A DNA stretch of 12,480 nucleotides from an uncultured Paludibacter sp. (GCA_937927845.1 CALFXE010000232.1:1-12480), one strand, 5' to 3'. Positions 1 to 6,708 are shown, counted from the stretch's first letter. Program-made: numbers and translations. The notes: a model not told the origin generated them from the letters alone.

Positions 1-378
1 CTCTGCCATGCTTTCTAAAACACCTTCAATTAGAATCCCGCTGGCATCATCGGAAATGTTTTCACGCGCTGAAATGACGCGCACATCATTCTTTTTGAGC
101 TTTGCTTTGTATGTCGCGCTATCAAACCGATTTCGAGCAAAACGATCAAGTTGGTAGACAAGCACATACTTGAAATGCTTCTGTTTACTATCCTCGATCA
201 TTTGAAGGAACTCAGGCCGTTTATCCGTGGTGCCACTGATGGCGCGGTCAATGTATTCGTGAATTACGTTATAGTCGTTTTGTTTTGCAAAATCGTAGCA
301 AGCTTTTAATTGCCCTTCTATGGATTGCTCGTTTTGGTTATGTGAACTGAAGCGGGCGTAGATGACGATGTTGGTCAT
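1..378 (-). CDS. Serine recombinase (resolvase/invertase family), N-terminal part, cut by window edge
   Basis: This gene encodes the first 126 residues of a serine site-specific recombinase; the frame stays open to base 1 and the rest lies outside the window. Visible motifs are YARFSS at residues 7-12 (catalytic serine expected at Ser11, with Arg9), QSIEGQL at 18-24, a DRAISGTT segment at 44-51 and LDRFARNRFDS at 78-88, the conserved arginine-rich active-site motif. The QSIEGQ opening is common in the large serine recombinases that integrate and excise Gram-positive mobile elements (family knowledge). A ribosome binding site AAAGGAG lies just upstream. The ATG overlaps the stop of the upstream XRE gene as ATGA, so the two are probably translationally coupled. 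The missing C-terminal half decides whether it is a large integrase or a small resolvase; I favour large, moderately. Confidence 0.9.
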   Translation of the reverse strand, partial: MTNIVIYARFSSHNQNEQSIEGQLKACYDFAKQNDYNVIHEYIDRAISGTTDKRPEFLQMIEDSKQKHFKYVLVYQLDRFARNRFDSATYKAKLKKNDVRVISARENISDDASGILIEGVLESMAE

Positions 379-1097
379 TTGTTATCTCCTTTATGCTGCT
401 CTTTTCGTACTCGCTTTTGATATTGATTGTGCTCGGTTCGCCTCTCGCTTCTGCGGATTTTATATTCTTCATCCTCACGCAAATCAACCAAAAATTTATT
501 GATGTCCAGTAGCAATATATTTGAAACGGTATCAGCATTGACCTCGACATTACGCGTTATCTGTTTACCTCGCATCATATTTTGAATAGAGAAGCTTGCA
601 GAATCAGTGTCATAAAGCAAGTAATCATTAATCATATTTAATAATCCGGGAGAAAATACTCTCCCAGTTGAAGCTATCGTCTCGTTATCTTTTCGAAAGT
701 GCTCATTGTAGCCAGTACTTTCAATAAGTTTATTAATGGTATCAATTAAATCAGGCCTTCCTACAAAATTCGATCTTAGCACCATAGTTAATTGTTCTAG
801 CGTTACAATGGACTTTTTTGATAATCCTAACATTTTTTCAATATCTTTGTACTGGGGCTTTACATAATCTGACTCACCCAAAAGGTATTCGTATGAACAA
901 TTTAATGCTTTTGATGCATTTATCAAAAAAAGCAAATCAGGAATAGTCCTACCTTGTTCATACTTACTGATGGTCTCTCTCTGTACGCCTATCATATCAG
1001 CAAGCCTCTCTTGACTTAGTTGGCACTCTTTTCTTCGCGCTACTAAGCGGTTGCTAAACTGAATTCCAAAATCGGAACGACTGGTAATATTAGACAC
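375..1097 (-). CDS. XRE-family helix-turn-helix transcriptional regulator
   Basis: A 240-residue DNA-binding protein. Residues 14-74 form a Cro/C1-type HTH domain (FSNRLVARRKE, LSQERLADMIGV, RETISKYEQGRTIPD, then LNCSYEYLLG), and the remaining 165 residues match nothing I recognise, so they may carry a sensing or oligomerisation role. I chose the GTG start at 1097 because GGAGG sits five bases upstream; the frame opens further to a TTG at 1148 but that has no ribosome binding site. Its stop overlaps the start of the serine recombinase gene by four bases. Its promoter faces away from two micro-genes, an arrangement typical of a repressor that controls a mobile element's recombinase. Autoregulation is an inference from the operator-like repeat in its promoter. 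Confidence 0.9.
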   Translation of the reverse strand: MSNITSRSDFGIQFSNRLVARRKECQLSQERLADMIGVQRETISKYEQGRTIPDLLFLINASKALNCSYEYLLGESDYVKPQYKDIEKMLGLSKKSIVTLEQLTMVLRSNFVGRPDLIDTINKLIESTGYNEHFRKDNETIASTGRVFSPGLLNMINDYLLYDTDSASFSIQNMMRGKQITRNVEVNADTVSNILLLDINKFLVDLREDEEYKIRRSERRTEHNQYQKRVRKEQHKGDNK

Positions 1098-1161
1098 AAT
1101 AACCTCCGAAAATAGTTTATAAAATGAGAGCAATTGGTAATAGAACAAGCACTTTGAATGA

Positions 1162-1190
1162 ATTATAGTTTATTTACCGTGATGCGTAAA
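1162..1190 (-). promoter_or_regulatory. Promoter of the XRE regulator-recombinase operon
   Basis: On the minus strand TTTACG (1185-1190) and TATAAT (1162-1167) are separated by exactly 17 bases. The -10 box is perfect and the -35 box is a partial match. The transcript would start near 1155, upstream of the GTG start of the regulator, which suits the start chosen for that gene. Confidence 0.6.
1173..1190. promoter_or_regulatory. Possible operator (inverted repeat TTTAC-N8-GTAAA)
   Basis: Five-base inverted arms TTTAC and GTAAA are separated by eight bases and cover the -35 box and most of the spacer of the minus-strand promoter. The position is what one expects for autorepression by the XRE protein and for control of the divergent micro-genes. 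The arms are short, so chance remains possible. Confidence 0.3.
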
Positions 1191-1221
1191 GTACCAACTC
1201 GTCAGAAGGGAGGAATTAACA

Positions 1222-1353
1222 ATGTCGGAATGCAACAGCGACCGTAAAATATGTGAGCAATTGGCACGCTGTTTGTATTCAGATATTCGAGGGTATATTA
1301 GCGAGCATCAATCCGAATTTGAACAATGGGTGAAAGAAGAAAGAGAGGAATAG
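1222..1353 (+). CDS. Hypothetical micro-protein, 43 residues
   Basis: A short reading frame with a strong ribosome binding site (GGGAGG, seven to eight bases before the ATG). The product is charged, starts MSECNSDRKICEQLARCLY and ends in an acidic/basic tail WVKEEREE; three cysteines lie in the first 20 residues. I do not recognise the family. It is divergent from the XRE-recombinase operon and is followed four bases later by a second micro-gene, so the two are likely co-transcribed. Small proteins in this position of Gram-positive mobile elements are sometimes regulators or excision factors, but nothing in this sequence proves that. Confidence 0.55.
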   Translation: MSECNSDRKICEQLARCLYSDIRGYISEHQSEFEQWVKEEREE

Positions 1354-1356
1354 GCA

Positions 1357-1476
1357 ATGGACGGAAGACTAGACGCGCAAAACGCTAGAGTTCACGTTAA
1401 GACATATGGAGAGCTTTTTGTGCGAATACGAGAATCTGCGTCAGCAACAATGAAAGAGCACTCTAAGCCGCGCTAA
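1357..1476 (+). CDS. Hypothetical micro-protein, 39 residues
   Basis: The start ATG is three bases after the stop of the preceding micro-gene, with the GAGG at the end of that gene serving as ribosome binding site. The product starts MDGRLDAQNARVHVKTYGEL and is basic overall. There is no recognisable domain, signal peptide or membrane segment. Tight spacing and the well-placed ribosome binding site are the only support for it being translated. It would form a two-gene unit with the upstream micro-gene. Confidence 0.45.
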   Translation: MDGRLDAQNARVHVKTYGELFVRIRESASATMKEHSKPR

Positions 1477-1552
1477 GAGGCTCTGGCACATACGAACAAA
1501 CTCATAACTAGTAGCTATTACCATAATAGATGCGAAATTTGCGATAAAAACC

Positions 1553-1581
1553 TTTACAGACTGTATTTAGTGTGATATAAT
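1553..1581 (+). promoter_or_regulatory. Strong extended -10 promoter upstream of the replication gene
   Basis: TTTACA (1553-1558) and a perfect TATAAT (1576-1581) are separated by 17 bases, and TGA immediately precedes the -10 box, giving the extended TGn motif. Transcription should start near 1588, producing a leader of about 80 bases before the replication gene. Confidence 0.75.
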
Positions 1582-1598
1582 ATATGTAAGTTAAAAGT

Positions 1599-1644
1599 GC
1601 TTTTGGAAGCGAGTAGCCCGGTTGGGCGAGCAGCTTCTTTTTTT
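1599..1644 (+). terminator. Leader terminator/attenuator hairpin before the replication gene
   Basis: GAAGC (1606-1610) pairs with GCTTC (1633-1637), GCCC (1616-1619) pairs with GGGC (1624-1627) around a GGTT loop, and seven T residues follow (1638-1644). Between the two helices lies a symmetric five-by-five internal loop (GAGTA facing GAGCA). An alternative short stem GCTT (1599-1602) with AAGC (1607-1610) uses the same 5' arm, so terminator and antiterminator forms could be mutually exclusive. It lies between a strong promoter and the replication gene start, so transcription probably stops here unless relieved. Confidence 0.65.
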
Positions 1645-1670
1645 GCGTTCAAGATTTTAAAGGGATTGGC

Positions 1671-2669
1671 GTGTGTATGAAAAAAACAAGAACGGTTCGG
1701 AACAAAGCAAGACAAGGAATTGACTGTTGTACTTTTGAGGGTACCCTTGAGAACGAAATCGAGTATTTACCAGAACAAACGCTGGTAAGTGAGCAAGGAA
1801 GAAAGTATGGAACAGTTAAAGTTGAAGGCGGGAAAGCTATAGTAAATTTTGTATTGCCTCGATTTTTAAGAGATAACAATATTCAACCATTTTCTTGGAA
1901 AGATGTTGAAAGCCTCCCAGTGATTATGAATGACTGCGAGCTGCAGCTCGGAAAAGTATTAGGAAAAGTGCGTGGTAGTGAAGTGAAATTGGTTGAGGTG
2001 AATATTACACAAGTTGTGAGCGGAAAGGCTACACAATCCGAAGTCTTGAATCTTTTAAGTCATGCCTGCTTAACACCGAAACGAGACAATATAAAGTATG
2101 TTGGCCCAAGCAAAACCAATAGATACAAAGAAGAAGTAAGGACGTTCATTTCTGCGAAAAAGAAATACTACATTTTAAAGGCATATGATAAAACGGAACA
2201 GCAGAAAAAGGAGCCTAAAGAGCAGACGGAAAAGTCTGAAACCGTACCGTACGGACTGCTGCGAATTGAAATCATTATGCTTGAGCGCACACTTCACAAA
2301 CTGTTTGGCAAAAAAGTAAGGCTTTCCGACATTGTATCGCGCAAGGGGTTAGCTTTGCTTTTGATGGAATACAAACGGATCTTTTGTGATGAAATCAGAA
2401 GTAAACGGATAATACCATATCTGAACTACTGCGTGAATCATCTGTATGAATCATTGTGTGAAACGGATGATCCGATTTCTACAATAGCAAAAGAGCGTGA
2501 GTTGATACCTGATAATAAAGTTCTATATAGGGCCCTGAAGAAATGGAAAGAAAAGAAAGGTGAATCGATACATAATCTCCAAAGAGAGGTCAACAAATAC
2601 ACCGAGCTATATAACCTGCCTCAAGACGCGGTTATGACAATTCGAGACTTCAGAAAAGCTTGTGGGTAA
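1671..2669 (+). CDS. Probable replication initiation protein (phage gene II/X, CRI-like)
   Basis: A 332-residue cytoplasmic protein that I read as a rolling-circle type initiator related to the filamentous-phage gene II/X (Phage_CRI) family. The visible hints are a central VEVNITQVVSG strand (108-118), the segment YYILKAYDK (166-174) resembling the family's Tyr/Lys motif, and LLRIEIIMLERTLHKLFG (196-213) resembling the conserved LRxE region, followed by a helical C-terminus. The active tyrosine is likely in 166-172 but cannot be fixed by eye. The GTG at 1671 is preferred because AGGG lies six bases upstream; an in-frame ATG at 1677 is possible. Expression seems limited by the leader hairpin upstream. 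A single-gene replication unit next to a recombinase suggests an element that can exist as a circle. It could instead be another mobile-element protein of unknown role. Confidence 0.5.
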   Translation: MCMKKTRTVRNKARQGIDCCTFEGTLENEIEYLPEQTLVSEQGRKYGTVKVEGGKAIVNFVLPRFLRDNNIQPFSWKDVESLPVIMNDCELQLGKVLGKVRGSEVKLVEVNITQVVSGKATQSEVLNLLSHACLTPKRDNIKYVGPSKTNRYKEEVRTFISAKKKYYILKAYDKTEQQKKEPKEQTEKSETVPYGLLRIEIIMLERTLHKLFGKKVRLSDIVSRKGLALLLMEYKRIFCDEIRSKRIIPYLNYCVNHLYESLCETDDPISTIAKERELIPDNKVLYRALKKWKEKKGESIHNLQREVNKYTELYNLPQDAVMTIRDFRKACG

Positions 2670-2680
2670 TATCCTTTAAT

Positions 2681-2695
2681 ACTCAAATTTTGAGT
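2681..2695. repeat. Perfect palindrome ACTCAAA-T-TTTGAGT after the replication gene
   Basis: Seven-base arms flank a single central base, 11 bases after the stop of the replication gene. The same CTCAAA/TTTGAG half-sites recur around the transcription start of the ribbon-helix-helix gene (3734-3758), so this may be a protein-binding site rather than a terminator; only five A residues follow and there is no T run. Confidence 0.5.
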
Positions 2696-3028
2696 AAAAA
2701 TTAGTTGAAAGTGATTTGTGCAGAATTAGCGAAAAGTGGCATTTTGGAGCAGAATGCATAGAGAAAAGCATGATTTTTATCGATTTTTAAGCAAAATCCG
2801 ATTTCGCATTTTGTCCTATAAAGAGAGCATAAGAGAATAGATAACAATGCATTATCAATAAAATAACAATGGACCAATAAATTCATTTGAATGCTAAAAG
2901 GACAACCCTGTATCCATTGGTTTCAGAACAAATAAATAGCATTCGAGAAATGCCAAAGCACAAATCACAGTTGGTTGATGCATTGATAAAGATACATATT
3001 CTAGCAGAACTGAAAGGAGGAGGATTCT
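2696..3028. other. AT-rich gap without a convincing gene
   Basis: About 330 bases between the replication gene and the DUF5681-like gene. The first 180 are very AT-rich, with ATAACAATG occurring twice (near 2840 and 2862), and could hold part of an origin. From 2881 onward one plus-strand frame is open (reading ...LVSEQINSIREMPKHKSQLVDALIKIHILAE...) and runs into the next gene out of phase. It has only a TTG start with no ribosome binding site, so it may be a decayed coding remnant. The strong GGAGGAGG of the next gene lies at its end. Confidence 0.4.
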
Positions 3029-3370
3029 ATGGGCTTTACAAAAGGGGCAAGCGGAAATCCAAAAGGGCGCCCCAAATACTCTCAACAACAAAAAGAAGAA
3101 CGAAATTCATTCAAAGAGCTTTTAAAATCCTCCACCTTGTCAGCTCTTGAATCCATTATCGAAATCTCGCAGGAGAAGCATGGCAAAGATCGGTTCAATG
3201 CTTGCCGCTATCTGATTGATAAGGCTTATGGTGCAAATGCACTTCTTCTAGAGAACCAGGATGATGATTCCCCTCTAGTTATTATTGTGAGAAGTAACGG
3301 AAAGAAAGCATCTGAAAGCTCGGATGATGAATGGGAAGAAACAGACGATGAAGATACCTTTGAGGATTGA
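3029..3370 (+). CDS. DUF5681-like small protein
   Basis: A 113-residue protein opening with MGFTKGASGNPKGRPK (1-16); the GNPKGRPK motif is the hallmark of the DUF5681 family, found in phages and mobile elements, with no settled function (some members sit where a small terminase or packaging protein would be). A helical middle part (about 25-75, with KHGKDRFNACRYLIDKAYG) is followed by a strongly acidic tail from about residue 95 (ESSDDEWEETDDEDTFED). The ribosome binding site is excellent (GGAGGAGG shortly before ATG). The basic start and acidic end suggest nucleic-acid contact plus an interaction tail, which is inference. The gene stands alone and is followed by a hairpin. Confidence 0.65.
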   Translation: MGFTKGASGNPKGRPKYSQQQKEERNSFKELLKSSTLSALESIIEISQEKHGKDRFNACRYLIDKAYGANALLLENQDDDSPLVIIVRSNGKKASESSDDEWEETDDEDTFED

Positions 3371-3383
3371 TTTCAGAAAAACA

Positions 3384-3403
3384 GCAACTATCAAAATAGT
3401 TGC
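3384..3403. terminator. Hairpin between convergent genes, possible bidirectional terminator
   Basis: GCAACTAT (3384-3391) and ATAGTTGC (3396-3403) form a perfect eight-base stem with a CAAA loop. It lies 13 bases after the DUF5681-like gene. On the minus strand the stem is followed by TGTTTTTC, so it may work better as terminator for the convergent ribbon-helix-helix gene. Confidence 0.5.
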
Positions 3404-3545
3404 CACATTGTTTAGATGAATAATTATCCTTGGTATAAAGTGCGAAACTCGGTTTATCTTCAGTAATGGTTGTTCTGAACAAATTGAAGAAAAATGCAAG
3501 GTGTATTAACAGTGTAAAGGCAAACCTCTTAAGTGGATTATGATA

Positions 3546-3728
3546 CTATTCTTTATCTTTGACGATCATGTGATCCAGAGCGTAACGCAATGCCATACTA
3601 ATCAGCTCATTTCGTGAGCGATTGGTTTTTGCGGACAGCTCGTTATACTCTTCCTGTAAAGTTTTATCGATGCGGATTGTCATGGTGACCGCTTTATCTT
3701 CTTTGGGTGTAATGACGAAATCTCCCAT
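3546..3728 (-). CDS. Ribbon-helix-helix (CopG/Arc-like) regulator
   Basis: A 60-residue protein. Residues 14-20 (AVTMTIR) give the short beta strand that contacts DNA in this fold; two helices follow, EEYNELSAKTNR and SRNELISMALRYALDHMIV, with the usual SRNELI turn between them. The length and layout match small CopG-type dimeric regulators, known from plasmid copy control and antitoxins. No toxin gene is adjacent, so an autoregulated regulator of the element is more likely. The ribosome binding site is weak (GAGAAG close to the ATG). An inverted repeat around its predicted transcription start could be its own operator, and the same half-sites occur after the replication gene. Confidence 0.8.
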   Translation of the reverse strand: MGDFVITPKEDKAVTMTIRIDKTLQEEYNELSAKTNRSRNELISMALRYALDHMIVKDKE

Positions 3729-3733
3729 AACTT

Positions 3734-3767
3734 CTCAAATAGCCCCCTGCCTTTTGAGTACATTATA
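3734..3767 (-). promoter_or_regulatory. Promoter -10 and candidate operator of the ribbon-helix-helix gene
   Basis: On the minus strand a perfect TATAAT lies at 3762-3767 with no good -35 box. Just downstream, CTCAAA (3734-3739) and TTTGAG (3753-3758) form an inverted repeat with a 13-base spacer that covers the expected start of transcription. This is a typical place for a self-repressing regulator to bind; the assignment is inferred. Confidence 0.4.
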
Positions 3768-3816
3768 GGTTGAATGAACAATCCGAACTATAACACAATA
3801 AGCAGTGGAAAATTAA

Positions 3817-3845
3817 TGTACAGGCGAAGTGTGATGCGCTATAAT
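3817..3845 (+). promoter_or_regulatory. Promoter of the two-TM protein gene
   Basis: TGTACA (3817-3822) and TATAAT (3840-3845) are separated by 17 bases. Transcription would begin near 3852, which leaves the upstream in-frame GTG at 3848 outside the message and supports the ATG at 3875. Confidence 0.6.
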
Positions 3846-3874
3846 GAGTGAAACACGAAAAGGGGAGTACATTA

Positions 3875-4519
3875 ATGGAAAAAGCGAAGCAGAAGTTCTT
3901 TCAAAGAAAATGGGTTTTGTGGGTTAGCCTGATATTTTTTCCACCTCTTGGATTGATACTCTTATGGGCTGGTCAAAAGCAGATGCAGAAGAAAAGCAAG
4001 ATTATCTTGACGGTTGTTTTTGCAATTTGGTTTGGTATACTCTTGATAGGAACAAGAGGTGGTGCGGCTACGAATCCCACAGCAACCACCGAAACAGTTC
4101 AAGAACCCAATGCGGAGTCCATCGACAAGCCGTCTCAAAGCCCTTCTGAGACTCTACAACAGCCTAATGAGTCGCCGAAAGCAATAAGTGTACAAGACGC
4201 AAAAGACGCCTGCCTGAGCTTCTTTACCGAGATAGTAATGGACACCTATAACGAGATACCTTGGGGTGAAGGAACTGAAAACGGGGTATTAATAAACTCC
4301 GACTATTCTCAAGAATCGCAAAACGGAACAGTAACAATTTCTTATGCCCTGATGGATGAACCAAATGCGGGTACACAAGTTGTCATGGATTTTACTCTTG
4401 AAGGAGATCGGGTTTCGGTATCCAAGATTTCAATAGACGGGGTTGAGCAAGAGTTGCCGGCAGAGGCAAAAGACAGTGTTTTGATTTGGTTGCTGCTAGA
4501 TAAGAACTATGAGGGATAA
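3875..4519 (+). CDS. Membrane protein with two N-terminal TM segments and an extracytoplasmic domain
   Basis: A 214-residue protein of unknown function. After a short basic start come TM1 (about 14-31, with an FFPPLGLILLW segment) and TM2 (about 43-59), separated by a basic loop QKQMQKKSK. A Thr/Ser/Pro/Gln-rich linker spans about 62-105 and a compact domain with several beta-strand-like stretches (TVTISYAL, QVVMDFTLEG, VSVSKISIDG) ends the protein. The topology puts the linker and last domain on the same side as the N-terminus or outside; charge distribution favours the domain outside only if the N-terminus is outside too, so orientation is uncertain. This architecture is common in Clostridia and Bacilli cargo genes. 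The start is set by AGGGGAG about ten bases upstream and by the promoter position. Confidence 0.75.
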   Translation: MEKAKQKFFQRKWVLWVSLIFFPPLGLILLWAGQKQMQKKSKIILTVVFAIWFGILLIGTRGGAATNPTATTETVQEPNAESIDKPSQSPSETLQQPNESPKAISVQDAKDACLSFFTEIVMDTYNEIPWGEGTENGVLINSDYSQESQNGTVTISYALMDEPNAGTQVVMDFTLEGDRVSVSKISIDGVEQELPAEAKDSVLIWLLLDKNYEG

Positions 4520-4628
4520 GGCGAAAAACATTGCGATGGTTCGCGCATTATGAATGGTAATGGTAGCGTAACGAATTGATTCAACGCAAAGTATATTTTT
4601 AGACAAACATCGATTAGGAGGGTGTAGT

Positions 4629-4949
4629 ATGTTTGGCAATAGTAAAGCGGATAAAGCAGCAGAAAAACAAGCGCAACAGGAAGCGAAAGACAAAGCCGCA
4701 ATAGAAAAGTTTGGGCTTGATTTTGACAATTATACTTCTGAGGATATAAAACTTAAGAATTTTACATCGCTAAAAGCAATCGCAACTAGTCTAGCGGGGT
4801 CCAAGCTTTACTCGTTTGGCAGCCTGTTGAGCGGGAATTCGAATGAAGCATTTGCACTTGAAATGGCGAGAGCGCAAATTGAGCAGAACTTTATTCTTAT
4901 GAGACAAAACGAGGAAATAATTAGATTGCTCAAGAAGATGGCAGTATAG
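4629..4949 (+). CDS. Hypothetical protein, 106 residues, helical
   Basis: I do not recognise this family. The first 28 residues are Ala/Lys/Gln/Glu-rich (MFGNSKADKAAEKQAQQEAKDKAAIEKFG), predicted helical and possibly coiled coil. A middle block (FDNYTSEDIKLKNFTSLKAIATSLAGSKLYSFGSLLSG) follows and the last third is another amphipathic helix ending RQNEEIIRLLKKMAV. There is no signal peptide or clear TM segment. AGGAGGG sits about eight bases before the ATG, making the start secure. It is 109 bases after the two-TM protein gene in the same direction and is followed by a long hairpin, so the two may share a transcript. Confidence 0.7.
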   Translation: MFGNSKADKAAEKQAQQEAKDKAAIEKFGLDFDNYTSEDIKLKNFTSLKAIATSLAGSKLYSFGSLLSGNSNEAFALEMARAQIEQNFILMRQNEEIIRLLKKMAV

Positions 4950-5015
4950 TTTATTGATCGAAAAAAGCGTTACAAACAGCAGGGACTTCCAATATTTTTT
5001 CTTATTCTGAACTAT

Positions 5016-5055
5016 AATAGGTCACCGATTTTTCGAGAAATCGTGGTGACCTATT
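5016..5055. terminator. Long hairpin between the small helical protein gene and the R-M operon
   Basis: AATAGGTCACC (5016-5026) pairs with GGTGACCTATT (5045-5055) over 11 bases, and an inner stem GATTT/AAATC (5027-5031 with 5038-5042) continues it around a TTCGAG loop, interrupted only by two unpaired bases. It is unusually long. The 3' side is ATTTAATT, not a clean T run, so termination is plausible but not certain; it may also mark an insertion boundary. Confidence 0.5.
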
Positions 5056-5169
5056 TAATTGCTTCTAGAAACAGAATATTTAGTAGTCTCAACAATTTTT
5101 GCCAATAGGTTTCAGTTTTTTATGCCTTCTATTATGCAATCGGGTACTCCGCACATACATAGAAAGTCA

Positions 5170-5198
5170 TATTACTTTATTTCCAGCCGTGTTATAAT
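5170..5198 (+). promoter_or_regulatory. Promoter of the restriction-modification operon
   Basis: A perfect TATAAT at 5193-5198 has a poor -35 (TATTAC, 5170-5175) at 17 bases. Transcription should start near 5205, leaving a leader of about 20 bases before the preferred ATG at 5227. Confidence 0.5.
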
Positions 5199-5226
5199 CT
5201 AATAAATCATGACAATGAGGTTCCTA

Positions 5227-6708
5227 ATGCTTCTTGATAAAGTTTGCGAAAGAACAAGTAAATACTTGGGAGAGGTCAATAAGGCTGAACGAAAAGTTTT
5301 AGGCCAATTTTTCACATCAATTGAAACGGCTAAATATATGGCTTCATTTTGTCAATATCAATCCGACACAGCAAGAATTCTTGATCCTGGTGCTGGTAGC
5401 GGCATACTTAGCGTAGCAATCATCGAGAGACTGATTCAGCGTGGCTTATGCAAATCGATTTCACTTGTATGTTATGAAAATGACAAGAGAATAATTACTC
5501 TCCTCAGAAAGAATCTTAACGATGCAAAGAAGTATTGCGAAAAGAATCAAGTGTTTTTTTCATATAAAATCCTTGTTGTAAACTTTATTACTAGTAACAA
5601 GGGGAAAAACGGCGGCGATTTTGACATAGTCATCTGCAATCCCCCGTATAAAAAGATATCGCGGAAAAGCGAAGAAGCAATAGCTATGGAAGAAATTATC
5701 CATGGACAACCTAACTTGTATTTTCTCTTTATGGCAATGGCATTAAGCCTGCTTCGGTTGGGTGGAGAGTATATCTTTATAGTTCCACGATCCTGGACAT
5801 CAGGGCTATACTTTTTTGCTTTTAGAAAGCGCTTTTTTGCAAACATTGATATTAGTAGTATCCATTTATTTGTATCTCGCGATAAAGTATTTAAAAGGGA
5901 GAACGTCTTGCAAGAGACAATGATTCTATACGGAATAAGAGATAACAGTTTTCAACGTGAATTGATACTTATTTCAACGAGTGATGGATCGGCGGATTTT
6001 GATCAAACGGAACATTTATATGCGAAGAAGGAAGCTTGCTTTCAACCATGTAACGGGCGATATTTGTTTCTACCAAGTAATGATGGAGAGTTGAAAACAC
6101 TCAAATATATCAACTCATTTCAAGCTTCAGTAGAGGAGCGTGGATATAAGTTTAAAACTGGAAGAGTTGTTGACTTTAGGAACAAAGAATTCCTACATGA
6201 AACTAATATACCTCACACCTGCCCGCTTATTTGGCCTGTGAATTTCCAAAATGGCGAAATTAAACATCCAATTGAGAATGCGGAGAAACAATATATATCT
6301 ATCGACTGCAAATCTGTTCTTATGGTAGATCAAGATTATCTTTTGGTGAAAAGATTTACTTCAAAAGAAGAAAAGCGTCGATTACAACCAGCAATCTATA
6401 AAACAAAAAGTAGAAAGGTTGGACAGTTTATTTCAACCGAAAACCATCTAAACTATTTAACCAAAAAGCATGGGGAGATAACGGATTGTGAGTTACATGG
6501 ATTTTTCGTTTTACTCTCATCTACATTGTGGGATCAGTATTATAGAATACTAAACGGAAGCACTCAGGTAAATGCGGCTGAATTGAATTCAATGCCTATT
6601 CCGCCGATCAAAGATATTTGTGAAATGGGGCATATGGCATTAACTCGAAGGGCGCTAACAACTTCTGAGTGCGACAGTATTTTGGAGGACTATTATGAAG
6701 GTAGATGA
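5227..6708 (+). CDS. Adenine-specific DNA methyltransferase of a PstI/BsuBI-type R-M system
   Basis: This 493-residue enzyme is predicted to transfer a methyl group from S-adenosylmethionine to the N6 of adenine in CTGCAG, protecting host DNA from the partner nuclease. Motifs visible are GQFFTS (26-31, motif X), DPGAGSG (53-59, AdoMet-binding motif I), and NPPY (138-141, catalytic motif IV, N6-adenine type), with the target-recognition region in the C-terminal half. This N-terminal motif order and length (about 500) match M.PstI and M.BsuBI. The start at 5227 is preferred because GAGG lies six bases before it; in-frame ATGs at 5209 and 5215 would give an almost leaderless message. Its end overlaps the endonuclease gene by 14 bases. 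The family call rests on its own motifs and strongly on the partner. Confidence 0.92.
   Translation: MLLDKVCERTSKYLGEVNKAERKVLGQFFTSIETAKYMASFCQYQSDTARILDPGAGSGILSVAIIERLIQRGLCKSISLVCYENDKRIITLLRKNLNDAKKYCEKNQVFFSYKILVVNFITSNKGKNGGDFDIVICNPPYKKISRKSEEAIAMEEIIHGQPNLYFLFMAMALSLLRLGGEYIFIVPRSWTSGLYFFAFRKRFFANIDISSIHLFVSRDKVFKRENVLQETMILYGIRDNSFQRELILISTSDGSADFDQTEHLYAKKEACFQPCNGRYLFLPSNDGELKTLKYINSFQASVEERGYKFKTGRVVDFRNKEFLHETNIPHTCPLIWPVNFQNGEIKHPIENAEKQYISIDCKSVLMVDQDYLLVKRFTSKEEKRRLQPAIYKTKSRKVGQFISTENHLNYLTKKHGEITDCELHGFFVLLSSTLWDQYYRILNGSTQVNAAELNSMPIPPIKDICEMGHMALTRRALTTSECDSILEDYYEGR

Noticed and set aside
2887..3150. Open plus-strand frame of 87 codons before and into the DUF5681-like gene.
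   Set aside because: It has only a TTG start with no ribosome binding site, and its second half overlaps a well-supported gene in another frame, where its sequence becomes an improbable Lys/Arg/Ser mix. Kept only as a possible remnant in the gap description.
3546..3728. Antitoxin of a toxin-antitoxin pair.
   Set aside because: The ribbon-helix-helix protein has no adjacent small toxin gene on either side in the same direction, so a stand-alone regulator is the simpler reading.
3734..3794. Promoter TTGAAT (3770-3775) with TATAAC (3789-3794) on the plus strand.
   Set aside because: The spacer is only 13 bases; the pair at 3817-3845 has proper 17-base spacing and lies closer to the gene.
5547..5846. 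Minus-strand frame of 99 codons inside the methyltransferase gene.
   Set aside because: It is a shadow of a gene with clear catalytic motifs on the plus strand.
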